Positions 24,919-33,301 of a stretch of 64,000 nucleotides of DNA are shown piece by piece. A program made the translations under genes and the position numbers. The DNA comes from Ralstonia wenshanensis (GTDB taxonomy: Bacteria; Pseudomonadota; Gammaproteobacteria; Burkholderiales; Burkholderiaceae). Position 1 is the stretch's first letter, and every line of letters begins with the position of its first letter. The stretch lies in contig NZ_CP076412.1 in the NCBI RefSeq assembly GCF_021173085.1, positions 1,550,001-1,614,000 on the forward strand, written 5' to 3'. The notes under the pieces were generated by a model. The model was given only the letters and a program-made list of their open reading frames with translations, was not told where the DNA came from and did no database searches.

Positions 24919-25968
24919 ATGACTAAAAACGACCTACTTGGGTTGCTAGCCACAATGCGGCAACAGGCAAGTGCGCAAGGCACTAGTTCTCTGGGAAGCC
25001 ATCAGCTTGAGGTCCACTGGTCCGTGGCATATGCATGCGAACGACCTCCTGAAGCGTGGGAAATGTACCGAATTCCCGCGCTGTACAGCATGCCTTCTAC
25101 CGATTTCTATGCAAAGCATGCAACGGAGATTCAGGAAGCTCTGCAACCGCACGCTCGTTGGGAGCTCCTCCGGCTACATGCCCTTCCCAAACTGGAACTG
25201 GAAGCGGGAATGTCGAAGGAAGACTGCAGACGTCACGGCTATCCCGGCAAGGCCCAATACTTCGATGCCGAGCGAGGCATTTGGAGTCCAATTGAGGTCC
25301 CCGCTGTACGATGGTTCGACGGACGGGAGCGCATCCGAGAGGGGTTGCTAGAAAAGAAGGAAGAGCTGGAAGCGAAAGTCGCTAAGACCCTCCAACGTTA
25401 CAAGGATGCTGCTACCAAGGACCCCAGCGAGAAGCGTTTGCAGACGCTGACAGGCTACGAGAAGTTCATCCGAGAGTTACTTCCCGACCGGCTTCGAAAA
25501 TTCGACCAAGAAAAGGCTCAAGCTCGTGCTTGGTTGCGGAGACTAGATGCCACGCCTGATTTCGGCAAGACGTTGTTCACTCTTGTTCGGCGGGCTGAGA
25601 ATGACGTACGGCAATCCATGGGGGTACCCGCCATCGGCGAGGCCTGGGTCTCCGAAACGGAGTTGCTGTATCGAGTTCGACAACTGCTTCCAAACATGGA
25701 AGTCATCGCTCACGGGCAACCGAGGTGGCTGGGACGCCAGCACCTCGATATCTGGATTCCCGGCCTCAACGTCGCCGTCGAGTATCACGGTGTTCAGCAT
25801 TACTGTGCGGTTGACTATTTCGGTGGCGAAGAGGCGTTCAAGAAGGTACAAGAACGAGACAACCGCAAGCGGGAGCTGTGCCAAAAGAATGGCGTGCGCC
25901 TTGTCGAAATTGCCTACGACGGGAACGTGGATGACACTGCACTGAAATCGCTTCTGGTCAAGGGCTAG
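24919..25968 (+). CDS. Putative PD-(D/E)XK nuclease
   Basis: 349 residues. The N-terminal two-thirds is helical with a charged coiled-coil-like stretch (about 138-200, REGLLEKKEELEAKVAKTLQ). The C-terminal domain resembles DUF559/Vsr-like endonucleases: SETELLYRVRQLLP, HLDIWIPGLNVAVEYHGVQHY (Asp in LDIWIP, Glu in VEYHG), ERDNRKRELCQKNGVRLVEI. The D-x-n-E-x-H/Q arrangement fits a metal-dependent nuclease core, though the exact Lys equivalent is uncertain. It lies alone just inside the cargo, tail to tail with the CBASS operon. Likely a defence or restriction-type gene; target unknown. Confidence 0.6.
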   Translation: MTKNDLLGLLATMRQQASAQGTSSLGSHQLEVHWSVAYACERPPEAWEMYRIPALYSMPSTDFYAKHATEIQEALQPHARWELLRLHALPKLELEAGMSKEDCRRHGYPGKAQYFDAERGIWSPIEVPAVRWFDGRERIREGLLEKKEELEAKVAKTLQRYKDAATKDPSEKRLQTLTGYEKFIRELLPDRLRKFDQEKAQARAWLRRLDATPDFGKTLFTLVRRAENDVRQSMGVPAIGEAWVSETELLYRVRQLLPNMEVIAHGQPRWLGRQHLDIWIPGLNVAVEYHGVQHYCAVDYFGGEEAFKKVQERDNRKRELCQKNGVRLVEIAYDGNVDDTALKSLLVKG

Positions 25969-26067
25969 CCCTCTTTCGTATGCCAGCACTCGCAGGAGGC
26001 AAAAATACTCGCTTCCCGCCGCAAACAGCGGGTCGGTTACTGGCACGGATTGGGGCAACGCGAACGG

Positions 26068-26544
26068 TTACGTCACCTGGACAGCAACTCCACGCAAGGC
26101 ATGACCTCGACCGACTCCGGCCCACAGCATGTTGCGAGTGCCGGCAATCAAGAACACCATCGGTTCGCTTCTTGCATGGCAAATCTTCCGCCACTCCCGC
26201 GTGTCAATTGACGATGGCGTAGGGTTGGTTTCCGGATGGGTATGCCACTCGCCGATATAATCCATCGTCTCGTGCTCCGCTTTCCACTGCTCCAGGGCAA
26301 TCTTCTGATGCTGTTGAGCCTGCCGTTGGAAGCCGTAACGGTGCTGGGTGTCCCCTGGCTGCGGCGTCGTCATCGTCGACACATGAAGATGCATACCCCG
26401 TCGATAACCCAACAGGATGCCTCCAGACTCAGGTGCGGCAACGCTCGTTTGCCGAAAGAGCATCAGCGCTGCCAGCACCGACGGCTCAATCAGGATTCGA
26501 GCGTCCTCGTTGAATGGATGTCGAAGAATCAGGGATTCTGGCAT
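26068..26544 (-). CDS. cap3: CBASS Cap3, JAB/JAMM isopeptidase
   Basis: 158 residues from ATG 26544 (GGACGGG upstream; a GTG at 26553 is an alternative). The JAMM metalloprotease motif is complete: Glu in PESGGILLGY, then EWHTHPETNPTPSSID supplying HxHP...SxxD. In type II CBASS, Cap3 removes the CD-NTase from target proteins, reversing Cap2 conjugation. It is the last gene of the operon and overlaps the end of cap2 by about 16 bp, so it is translationally coupled. Confidence 0.9.
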   Translation of the reverse strand: MPESLILRHPFNEDARILIEPSVLAALMLFRQTSVAAPESGGILLGYRRGMHLHVSTMTTPQPGDTQHRYGFQRQAQQHQKIALEQWKAEHETMDYIGEWHTHPETNPTPSSIDTREWRKICHARSEPMVFLIAGTRNMLWAGVGRGHALRGVAVQVT

Positions 26545-28208
26545 GCAGGGCACCCGTCCATCGGAGCGATATCTTGGTTCTTGACCCGCAAGGCACTCGC
26601 CGTTTCCAGATACCGCGTGCGAAATCTCGGGCTAACGCCATCCTTCAGCCAGTCGCTGACCATATCGGCGGCTAATGCGGCCGCAGACATCGGGGCTGAG
26701 ACCGCGTATGGCGTGAACGAACTACATCCACGGAATTGTGTTCGAGGCGGATTCGCTAGAACTGGAAAACGGTCTTTACGATAGTTGGACCCGATTCCGT
26801 GGCGCAGGCATTGAAAGCAACCAAACTTCGAAGAATCAGACCAGAGTGCCTGCACACATTCACCGTTGCCCTTTACCCATACGTACAGGACGGGGCCTAG
26901 CCGGTGCGCCATGTGCGAGGCATTCACGAGACTGCTCAGGGCTTCTTCCCCGGTGGCCTCAATGATGAGGTCGGTCGCAAAGAATTTGTCGTTCAGTCTC
27001 GGCGTGTCAGTTTGTGCCTCGACCTGCAGATACGGGAACTGCCGAATCAGCTCATCTCGAAGTGCAACAGCCTTGTTCTGATACAAGGAAGGGAATCCGA
27101 GGGCATGTCGACCAAGATTGTCCGGCTCGAGTTGCCCAACGTCGACGAGCCGCAACAAGCCGCCTTTTCCGGTGCCTGCTCCAAGGCGAACCAAAGCTTG
27201 CGCCAGATATCCCCCAATTGCACCGCAACCAATGAGCGTCAGCCGCTTACCGGCCAGGCTGGGATATTCTAGGTTTCGCGAATGGATGTAGGTCGGGCCG
27301 ATGTCGTCCATCTGCAGCCGCAGAATTGCTACGTCCCCACCCGCGTTGTGGAGGTAGTTGCGGTAGCGCTTCGGGGTTTTTTCGTAACCCATGCGATGCA
27401 TTCTGTTCAACAGGAACATTACGCCAAAGCGCCCAGCCGGCGTCGCGATGGCAATCACGCATCCTTGCCGGGATAGGTAGGTCTTGTCCGAACCTAGCTG
27501 ATGCTGAATCGCGGTGGCTAACTCGCCGTCCCAGTGCTTCACCCATGCGAAGAACTGCTTGATGGTTGCGGGCAAACCGTCAGCCGGCACACCGGGTAGC
27601 TTATCGCTCTTGAATAAGAAACACGTAAAAGCGCCCTTGACTACCTTCTCAGCTTCAATGCCTGTAGCAATGCGCTGTGCGGCAAAGATGTCCCGCGCAA
27701 TCAGTGCTCGCCGGTCCTGTCCAGGTTGGTCAAGCAAGAAATACATCGCCGACTCGGCATCGGGTTCAAGCTCATCAACTAGAACAGGATAGGCCACCGG
27801 CGTCTGTCCAGCGGTCCAGTATGCAACAAACTCATCTGCAATATCTCGGTCCCGAGTGCGCCCTTGGGCCATGCGATTCAGGACATCGATGGCGACGAGC
27901 AGACACTGATGAACGGCCACATCGGGCTCAAACCGGTCAAGGACAACAGAGCCCGGTGCCAAGTAGCACAAGCCGCCTAGTGCATCAACATGTTCCAACA
28001 GTTTCGGCGTGCCGGCTGGTCGCTTGAGCAGCGTGATACGCGGGTAGCGCAGAAAGTCCCAGTCCTCAATTTCGAATCGAACCGGCACTTCTCCCGCATT
28101 TGTTTTGAGGCCACCTTCAAACGCACGAACACCCGCGCGAGCCTTGACCGGCTTCAGCCCAAATTGCGTCAGCACGCGCAAGGCGCGGCCGTAGCCACCT
28201 TGCGTCAT
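26529..28208 (-). CDS. cap2: CBASS Cap2, E2-E1 fusion conjugating enzyme
   Basis: 559 residues from ATG 28208, 4 bp after the CD-NTase stop; the longer frame overlaps that gene and is unlikely. The N-terminal ~150 residues form an E2-like domain with a candidate catalytic Cys81 in LGGLCYLAPG. The second half is a ThiF/E1 domain: the nucleotide-binding loop LTLIGCGAIGGYLAQALVRLGAG, LRLVDVGQLEPDNLGRHALG, and catalytic-Cys candidates in KFGCFQCLRHG. The C-terminal DGCPACQNP may bind zinc. Cap2 activates the CD-NTase C-terminus and attaches it to cellular targets, raising signalling activity. Confidence 0.92.
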   Translation of the reverse strand: MTQGGYGRALRVLTQFGLKPVKARAGVRAFEGGLKTNAGEVPVRFEIEDWDFLRYPRITLLKRPAGTPKLLEHVDALGGLCYLAPGSVVLDRFEPDVAVHQCLLVAIDVLNRMAQGRTRDRDIADEFVAYWTAGQTPVAYPVLVDELEPDAESAMYFLLDQPGQDRRALIARDIFAAQRIATGIEAEKVVKGAFTCFLFKSDKLPGVPADGLPATIKQFFAWVKHWDGELATAIQHQLGSDKTYLSRQGCVIAIATPAGRFGVMFLLNRMHRMGYEKTPKRYRNYLHNAGGDVAILRLQMDDIGPTYIHSRNLEYPSLAGKRLTLIGCGAIGGYLAQALVRLGAGTGKGGLLRLVDVGQLEPDNLGRHALGFPSLYQNKAVALRDELIRQFPYLQVEAQTDTPRLNDKFFATDLIIEATGEEALSSLVNASHMAHRLGPVLYVWVKGNGECVQALWSDSSKFGCFQCLRHGIGSNYRKDRFPVLANPPRTQFRGCSSFTPYAVSAPMSAAALAADMVSDWLKDGVSPRFRTRYLETASALRVKNQDIAPMDGCPACQNP

Positions 28209-28212
28209 ACGC

Positions 28213-29394
28213 TCATCCTGCGTTCGTCGCCGGAACCACAGGGGGAGGCACCGATGCCGCCGGCACGCGACGAATGTCTTCACCCGATGAATCCGCATCG
28301 ACCCAGCTAGGCTGATTCGGCAAGCGGTCGCCCAATTGACCTTGCAGAATCAAGATGGCGCGCTCGGCCTGCACGAGATTCTGTTCACGCGCCTCACGCA
28401 TCGAATTCGCCAGTGCTTGTGCAAGAGCAGACGCCTCAAGACGTTCCTTTTCACTGAGGCGCTTGTTGAAATCGTCTTCCCCGTTGTCGATGCCCGGCTC
28501 CCGGATATCAGTCAACAACGCTTTCGCAAGCGAACGCGCCGCTAGTTCGAGTGCAAGGTCATCTCGGCCGGAGACCGGCGCGAAGCTTTGGGCCACGGCA
28601 ATCATGATAGAGACAGAAGTTGGCCCCTTCACAGCCCACCGGTAATCCCGCCAAGCCTTCAGGAAGCGACACACCCGCAGAAGCTGCGGCCCATGTTCTT
28701 GCACACGGTCCTTGAACCACTTGGCTACGTCATTCGGATCCGATGGAATCCATTCCCCGGAGCGGGTCGCGAGCACGATACCTTCCATCTCATCCCAGGT
28801 CTGGCCGACCAAGTCGCCGAATGCCGCATCTTCAGCAAAGTCGGCTGAATCATTCGCGAATCCCTTGCGCAAGGCGGCCGCCTCCACCAACCGCACCTCC
28901 GTTACCTTCTTGAACTCTTGTTCGGAAGCCGCGTAAAGGGGCACGTCGATATGCGCCCAAGCTGCGACATTGATGCGGATACAAGTATCTTTAGATGTGT
29001 CCAAGGTCCATCCTTCGTTCTTGCAGAGGTCTTTCAGCAGTTGCTCAACCAGTGCGAAGTACGCTTGGGCCATATCGATAGGCGGTCCGTTCTCCTCCCA
29101 AACCGTGATGGGCAGGTAGACGCCGTAGTCCCAATCGATTTCTTGTGGAGGCAATGTGCAAGGATGCACGCAGGTTTCATAGGCCCAAGACCCTTGGGTG
29201 CGAAAACGCGGTGCGACTTGTCGGTTCATGCCAAGCACTGCTGTCGACGCTTTCGCGATAGCCGGCCCCAAGTGGTTACGAATCTTGTTCTTGCATGACA
29301 CCAGGAACAGTCGTTGCCGAGGGGAGACGGTGATGTTGTCACCAAAGGTGCCGTTCTTTACGGAAGAGTGCAGCAGGCGGTTCAGTTTTAGCAT
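28213..29394 (-). CDS. dncV: CBASS CD-NTase, DncV-like cyclic dinucleotide synthase
   Basis: 393 residues. Nucleotidyltransferase signature: G68-S69 in RTQGSWAYET, metal ligands D87 and D89 in PPQEIDWDYGVYLP, and a third Asp (D150) in AWAHIDVPLY. PPQE(I/M)D.D.G.YLP closely follows Vibrio cholerae DncV, which makes 3',3'-cGAMP. The product here is likely a cyclic dinucleotide that activates the adjacent phospholipase after phage infection; which one is not provable from sequence. The protein ends in Ala-Gly (VPATNAG), consistent with a C-terminus that Cap2 ligates. The ATG shares a base with the CapV stop (TAATG), so expression is coupled. Confidence 0.92.
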   Translation of the reverse strand: MLKLNRLLHSSVKNGTFGDNITVSPRQRLFLVSCKNKIRNHLGPAIAKASTAVLGMNRQVAPRFRTQGSWAYETCVHPCTLPPQEIDWDYGVYLPITVWEENGPPIDMAQAYFALVEQLLKDLCKNEGWTLDTSKDTCIRINVAAWAHIDVPLYAASEQEFKKVTEVRLVEAAALRKGFANDSADFAEDAAFGDLVGQTWDEMEGIVLATRSGEWIPSDPNDVAKWFKDRVQEHGPQLLRVCRFLKAWRDYRWAVKGPTSVSIMIAVAQSFAPVSGRDDLALELAARSLAKALLTDIREPGIDNGEDDFNKRLSEKERLEASALAQALANSMREAREQNLVQAERAILILQGQLGDRLPNQPSWVDADSSGEDIRRVPAASVPPPVVPATNAG

Positions 29395-30416
29395 TACGCG
29401 ACCTTTCGAAAGTTGGCGCGAGGGCCGTAGTGATAGACCGGCGAAGCCGCCGTGTACTCCATGAATTCTTTGAAGGCAGTGCTACCCACGAAGTCCTTCG
29501 CCGCTTCGGCAGCGGACCCGAGCAGCACTTCGCGGGCGGCTGCATCTGCCTTATCAAGGGCAACCGCCTGAGCACGCTCGTCTGTCAGAACATCGTCGAC
29601 GTGCACGTATTTGCCCCCGGGGAATTGATGTCGGAGCATGTGGTCGGCCATCGCCTCCTGAGCAGAAATGCTCAGCCCGAAAAGGCGTTTGGGCGCGTTG
29701 ACCGGCCACCAACCACCCCAGTCAAGCGTCCCGCCGGAGCGGTTCCGCTTGGGGTTAACCGTGAACTTGGAGGACATCGTGCCGATAGAGAGCACCCGGA
29801 CGTCGCCCTCCGACCGGGACACGCCAAAGAACTTGTACGCTTCGTGGACACCCAACTGCCCCGGGGCGTTGGCAAAGAGTCCACCATCCACATATTGGCA
29901 GTCATTGAATACATAGCGCGGGAACACAATCGGCGCCGCACTGGTCGCCATGGCGACATCGACGATGCGGTGGCGATGGTCCGTCTTGAAATCTTCGTGG
30001 TGTGGTGTCTTGAAAACGACCGGCAGACCGCGCGTGTAGTTGATGGACGGCACGATGACCGGATGTAAACACTCGCCAATCAGGCGCTGACCAAATACGT
30101 CGTCACTGGACAGGTGCTGAAACAACGTCTGGCTGCTGTACTGGGAGCGAAAGAACCCGCGAATGGAGAATCGCCTGCGGAAAATGGCTTCCCCGTGCTT
30201 CTCGAAAAGCTCGACCATCTTCTGCGCGGGAATCTCGAGGGCAACCGCGAGGGCCAGGATACCGCCGATGGATGTGCCCGTGACCAGGTCAAAGCGCGAG
30301 CCGATAGGCGCTTCGATTTGCCGCTCGATTTCTGCCAGGATTCTGGCGGTGAACAGCCCTCGGTAGCCGCCGCCCGACAGGGCGAGTATTTGAAACCGCG
30401 ATTTTTCTGTACCCAT
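29394..30416 (-). CDS. capV: CBASS effector CapV, patatin-like phospholipase
   Basis: 340 residues. Patatin catalytic features are intact: oxyanion loop GGGYRG (15-20), nucleophile S49 in GTSIGG, and the catalytic Asp in YVDGGLF (D177). It is a cyclic-nucleotide-activated phospholipase that degrades the inner membrane and aborts infection. It is first in the leftward operon capV-dncV-cap2-cap3, the same order as the Vibrio cholerae locus. A promoter with palindromes lies at 30518-30597. No membrane helix is present, in line with a soluble effector. Confidence 0.93.
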   Translation of the reverse strand: MGTEKSRFQILALSGGGYRGLFTARILAEIERQIEAPIGSRFDLVTGTSIGGILALAVALEIPAQKMVELFEKHGEAIFRRRFSIRGFFRSQYSSQTLFQHLSSDDVFGQRLIGECLHPVIVPSINYTRGLPVVFKTPHHEDFKTDHRHRIVDVAMATSAAPIVFPRYVFNDCQYVDGGLFANAPGQLGVHEAYKFFGVSRSEGDVRVLSIGTMSSKFTVNPKRNRSGGTLDWGGWWPVNAPKRLFGLSISAQEAMADHMLRHQFPGGKYVHVDDVLTDERAQAVALDKADAAAREVLLGSAAEAAKDFVGSTAFKEFMEYTAASPVYHYGPRANFRKVA

Positions 30417-30517
30417 CCACTACCCCTAAACAATGCAGACAAGACCATCCACACTAGTTCTTGATTTAAATCTAGGGCTTGCTGCTATGCAGCGGTGTCT
30501 CCGCCTACAAGCGAGTT

Positions 30518-30597
30518 AGCACTCATCATTCACGAGTGCTGACGCCTACTATAGGCAGGGGCTTCCGATAAGGTCAAGGCACTACATATAGTGTCAA
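30518..30597 (-). promoter_or_regulatory. CBASS promoter with three inverted repeats
   Basis: A leftward promoter can be read: TTGACC (30577-30572), 18 bp, TATAGT (30553-30548). Three short palindromes lie over it: AGCACTC-n9-GAGTGCT (30518-30540), GCCTA-CTA-TAGGC (30544-30556, overlapping the -10), and CACTA-CATA-TAGTG (30580-30593, just upstream of the -35). Such clustering suggests repression or activation by a DNA-binding protein. No WYL- or CapW/CapH-type regulator gene is adjacent. The rest of the 30417-30778 intergenic region has no gene; the promoter of the rightward subtilase would lie near 30700-30736 (TACAAT at 30731). Confidence 0.5.
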
Positions 30598-30778
30598 TAT
30601 GACTCATGCGCCATTTTTTGTAAGCGGTGTTGACGGTAGGCTCTAACTCATCGTGCCCGACGCGTTTCATTATTTGATTCTGGCCGTGGAAGAGGACTGC
30701 CACCAGATAAGCTAGATGGCTAGAACCAAGTACAATTGCCCACACAAAATGTCATCCGAAAAATAACAGGGAGGGGTT

Positions 30779-32236
30779 GTGACCGAAGTTCAGTACTACG
30801 TAAAGCCTGCGCCGCGCCCACGTAACCTTGACGCTGATTTAGCCATCGCTCGTACCGCGCCGGCATCAAATGTTGTCTCGACTGCGGTCGAGGCAGCGAT
30901 GGCTGTGGGTGCTAAAGTGGTTACCGTGGTAGCAGACACCGAGTCCGCACTTATTAGTGCAACGGCCGAGCAGCGCCTGCAAATTGAGGCAACTGCTGGC
31001 CTCACGTTGTACCCCAATTACGAGTACGAGCTGGCGGCCTACCTCCAACCCTACATGGATAGTTTGGCAACTGCATCAGCAAATGCGGCCCTTGCTGGGC
31101 CGCACGAATACGTATTCGTTGTCGAGGGGCCTAAGAGTCAGCCGATTTCCGGCGCTCGCGTCGAAGTATGGTTAGTGGGGAAGCCGGAGCCGGCGGTAGC
31201 GGTAACTGATAGTACGGGTACCGCCAAGTTCGAGCTATGCGAAAAGCAGGCACATTCCGTTGATGTGTACCCAAGAGCAAATTATTGGTGTGGCCGATTT
31301 GAAAAACCAAATACGTCCGCCACCCCTCGTAAGCTCCCACTGGAAGAGATTTCGCTACCATTCAAGGATTCGTTAGCGCATTTTTTTCCCGTGAGAGACG
31401 AAAAACATGGCGCCGGAGTAAAGGTTGCTATTATCGATACAGGTATCGCCACTCACGCGGACCTGCCTGTTCCTGTGGTACAGCGAACCATTCTCGACGG
31501 TAAGATTTTGGATGGCGCGGATGACAACGGCACGGACCACGGCACACACGTTGCTGGCATTGTTGCCGGACAAGGTAAAGGCATCAGAGGCGTAGCACCT
31601 GGGGTATCTCTCATGGCCTATCGCGTGTTCGCAGAGGGTAGTCGAACTGCGAAAAGCATCGATATTACAACTGCCATTGACTTGGCAGTCATAGATGGTG
31701 CGGACATCATTAATCTAAGCCTAGGCTTCGAGGGCAGCGACGATTCAATTAAGACCTCGATTCTTAACGCTATTAGTTCTGGGGTTCTTGTCGTCGCTGC
31801 AACGGGCAATGACGGCAAAGATAAGCTACGCTTTCCAGCTCTGATGCCCGAAGTTTGTTCCGTGGGCGCGGTCGGTTTGTCCGAAGCATTCGCTGCTACG
31901 TCTACTCATCGGGCAATTGGTGTACGCCAAATGAATGACGACAGCGAGTTTGTTGCCGCCTTTTCGAACTACTCGTCGACCGGGGTTGATAGTGCGGGGC
32001 CGGGCGTTGCCGTCATTTCTACAACTTATGCCGACGGGTATCAGGCCCTGTCTGGGACGTCCATGGCAGCGCCAGTCATCGCGGGCGTGGCGGCTGTTCT
32101 GCTCTCTCGTGACCCCCAGGTCGCGGGGCTGTCCGGCGACGAACGTGTCAAGGCCCTACAGAAGTTGCTATACAATGAAGGCAGGACGTTGAAGTTAGAC
32201 AGCAAGTATGTCGGCTCAGGGGTTCCAGCCTTATAA
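30779..32236 (+). CDS. Subtilisin-like serine protease (S8)
   Basis: 485 residues from a GTG with GGGAGGGG directly upstream. No signal peptide. Residues about 20-90 contain an I9-propeptide-like piece (ADTESALISATAEQRLQI, LTLYPNYEY). Residues about 108-165 look like a small beta-sandwich (PISGARVEVWL, VTDSTGTAKFEL) as in CnaB-type domains. The S8 domain follows with the full triad: Asp220 (VAIIDTGIATH), His254 (DHGTHVAG), Ser428 (LSGTSMAAP), and oxyanion Asn344. Being cytoplasmic and next to a small inhibitor-like gene, it resembles a controlled intracellular protease rather than an exoenzyme. A defence role is suggested by location only. Confidence 0.85.
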   Translation: MTEVQYYVKPAPRPRNLDADLAIARTAPASNVVSTAVEAAMAVGAKVVTVVADTESALISATAEQRLQIEATAGLTLYPNYEYELAAYLQPYMDSLATASANAALAGPHEYVFVVEGPKSQPISGARVEVWLVGKPEPAVAVTDSTGTAKFELCEKQAHSVDVYPRANYWCGRFEKPNTSATPRKLPLEEISLPFKDSLAHFFPVRDEKHGAGVKVAIIDTGIATHADLPVPVVQRTILDGKILDGADDNGTDHGTHVAGIVAGQGKGIRGVAPGVSLMAYRVFAEGSRTAKSIDITTAIDLAVIDGADIINLSLGFEGSDDSIKTSILNAISSGVLVVAATGNDGKDKLRFPALMPEVCSVGAVGLSEAFAATSTHRAIGVRQMNDDSEFVAAFSNYSSTGVDSAGPGVAVISTTYADGYQALSGTSMAAPVIAGVAAVLLSRDPQVAGLSGDERVKALQKLLYNEGRTLKLDSKYVGSGVPAL

Positions 32237-32247
32237 GGAGGCTTTCA

Positions 32248-32514
32248 ATGAGTCAGTTTTTGTTGTACTACACAGGTAAGGGCCTGAAACCAGCAGAAGA
32301 CGTTGCTAAGGTGCGGGCCATTCCTGGAGTCGTTGTCATCAACGATTCCTTGCCCCGTGGCGTCGTACTCGAGGTGTCCAGTAGCCTTGCTCAACAGCGG
32401 CTCAGGAAGATTCCAGCATGGAAATTGCAGGAGTCTCAGGACGTAGAGCTCGACCCCCCCCCGATGACCGTCGGACAAAACGGAGCGCGCGCAACTCGCT
32501 TCAGACTAGTCTGA
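32248..32514 (+). CDS. Small protein resembling a stand-alone I9 (subtilisin inhibitor) domain
   Basis: 88 residues, AAGGAGG upstream, 11 bp after the subtilase stop. The N-terminal ~60 residues (FLLYYTGKGLKPAEDVAKV, IPGVVVINDSLPRGVVLEV) follow the beta-alpha-beta pattern of peptidase inhibitor I9/propeptide folds: a strand, a helix ending in a short loop, then a strand containing a VVxxDSLPRGVxLEV stretch. The C-terminal ~25 residues are polar. It is probably a trans-acting inhibitor or chaperone of the adjacent protease. I do not recognise the exact family. Confidence 0.6.
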   Translation: MSQFLLYYTGKGLKPAEDVAKVRAIPGVVVINDSLPRGVVLEVSSSLAQQRLRKIPAWKLQESQDVELDPPPMTVGQNGARATRFRLV

Positions 32515-32846
32515 AGAGGGGCAAAAAAAGGGCGGAGAATCCGCCCTTTTTTCGTTCTGGCGAGGAAGGTCATGAATGCGAGCGAGCATCTCAAGCAGGG
32601 CATTGAGAGTGAGCTGGGTCCACTCCGAGCCTTTGCGGTAGTCAGCCAATCGTCCAAGCGCGCCTGCGTTAGGGCCGAAAGGTTCACGTGAGTCCCAGCC
32701 AACTGATTCCAGTCGATTCCGCCACCGCCCGAAAGCCATGGCAGAGTCGCCAATTGGTCACCCAATCGGCTTGCGACCTCCACCGGCAAAACTTTTGCGT
32801 TGCCTGTCTTGAGCCATTGTTGGATATGTTTGCTGGCAATGTACAT
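32506..32846 (-). pseudogene. Possible small frameshifted ORF after the VOC gene
   Basis: An ATG at 32846 lies 6 bp beyond the VOC stop codon in the leftward direction and opens MYIASKHIQQWLKTGNAKVLPVE, then LGDQLATLPWLSGGGGIDWNQL, which reads like genuine protein. Further on, protein-like sequence (LGRLADYRKGSEWTQLTLNALLEMLARIHDL) continues in another frame, while the first frame runs through the terminator and antisense to the 88-residue gene. A frameshift in a small coupled gene is one explanation. Family unknown. Confidence 0.35.
32523..32552. terminator. Bidirectional rho-independent terminator
   Basis: Seven A (32523-32529), GGGCGG, loop AGAAT, CCGCCC (32541-32546), six T. It ends the subtilase unit and can also stop leftward transcription from the VOC gene side. 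Confidence 0.85.
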
Positions 32847-32851
32847 GTTTG

Positions 32852-33301
32852 CTAGCCACCAATTTCCTCGGCCAGCCCGAGCAATATTCCCTCGGGCCCT
32901 CTGATGTAGCAAAGCCGATATGTGTTGCCGTATTGCACGACATCGCCGACGAGTGTCCCACCGTGTTTCCGTAGGCGTGCGAGCGTGTCGTCGAGGTCTG
33001 CGACGGTGAACATGACACGCAAGTAACCAAGCGCGTTTACGGGAGCGACGCGGTGGTCGGCGACCACGGATGGGGACAGAAAGCGGGAGATCTCCAAGCG
33101 GCTGTGGCCGTCCGGTGTCCGCAACATGGCGATCTCGACGCGCATGCCATCTAAGCCTGTGACGCCATCTGCCCACTTCCCCTCGACTGGGGCACGCCCT
33201 TCGAGCTCTAAGCCGAGTTCGGTGAAGAATTCAATGGCGGCATCGATGTTGGTGACGACGATGCCAACGTTGTCCATGCGCATAACGGTCACTGCAGTCA
33301 C
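32852..33301 (-). CDS. VOC-superfamily (glyoxalase/bleomycin-resistance) protein
   Basis: 149 residues. Two paired beta-alpha-beta-beta-beta units: MDNVGIVVTNIDAAIEFFTELGLELEG, and LGYLRVMFTVADLDDTLARLRKHGG, ending GNTYRLCYIRGPEGILLGLAEEIG with the terminal metal-ligand Glu (GLAEE). It starts at a GTG (33301) or ATG (33283); an AGGA favours the first. Such proteins bind a divalent metal and act on glutathione conjugates, dioxygen or antibiotics; the substrate is not evident. It appears as a single cargo gene within the mobile region. Confidence 0.8.
   Translation of the reverse strand: MTAVTVMRMDNVGIVVTNIDAAIEFFTELGLELEGRAPVEGKWADGVTGLDGMRVEIAMLRTPDGHSRLEISRFLSPSVVADHRVAPVNALGYLRVMFTVADLDDTLARLRKHGGTLVGDVVQYGNTYRLCYIRGPEGILLGLAEEIGG

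Noticed and set aside
32436-33176. 246-codon leftward frame over the VOC gene and terminator
   Set aside because: The first half is the VOC gene in a wrong frame; only the part after 32846 looks protein-like and is reported as possible pseudogene.
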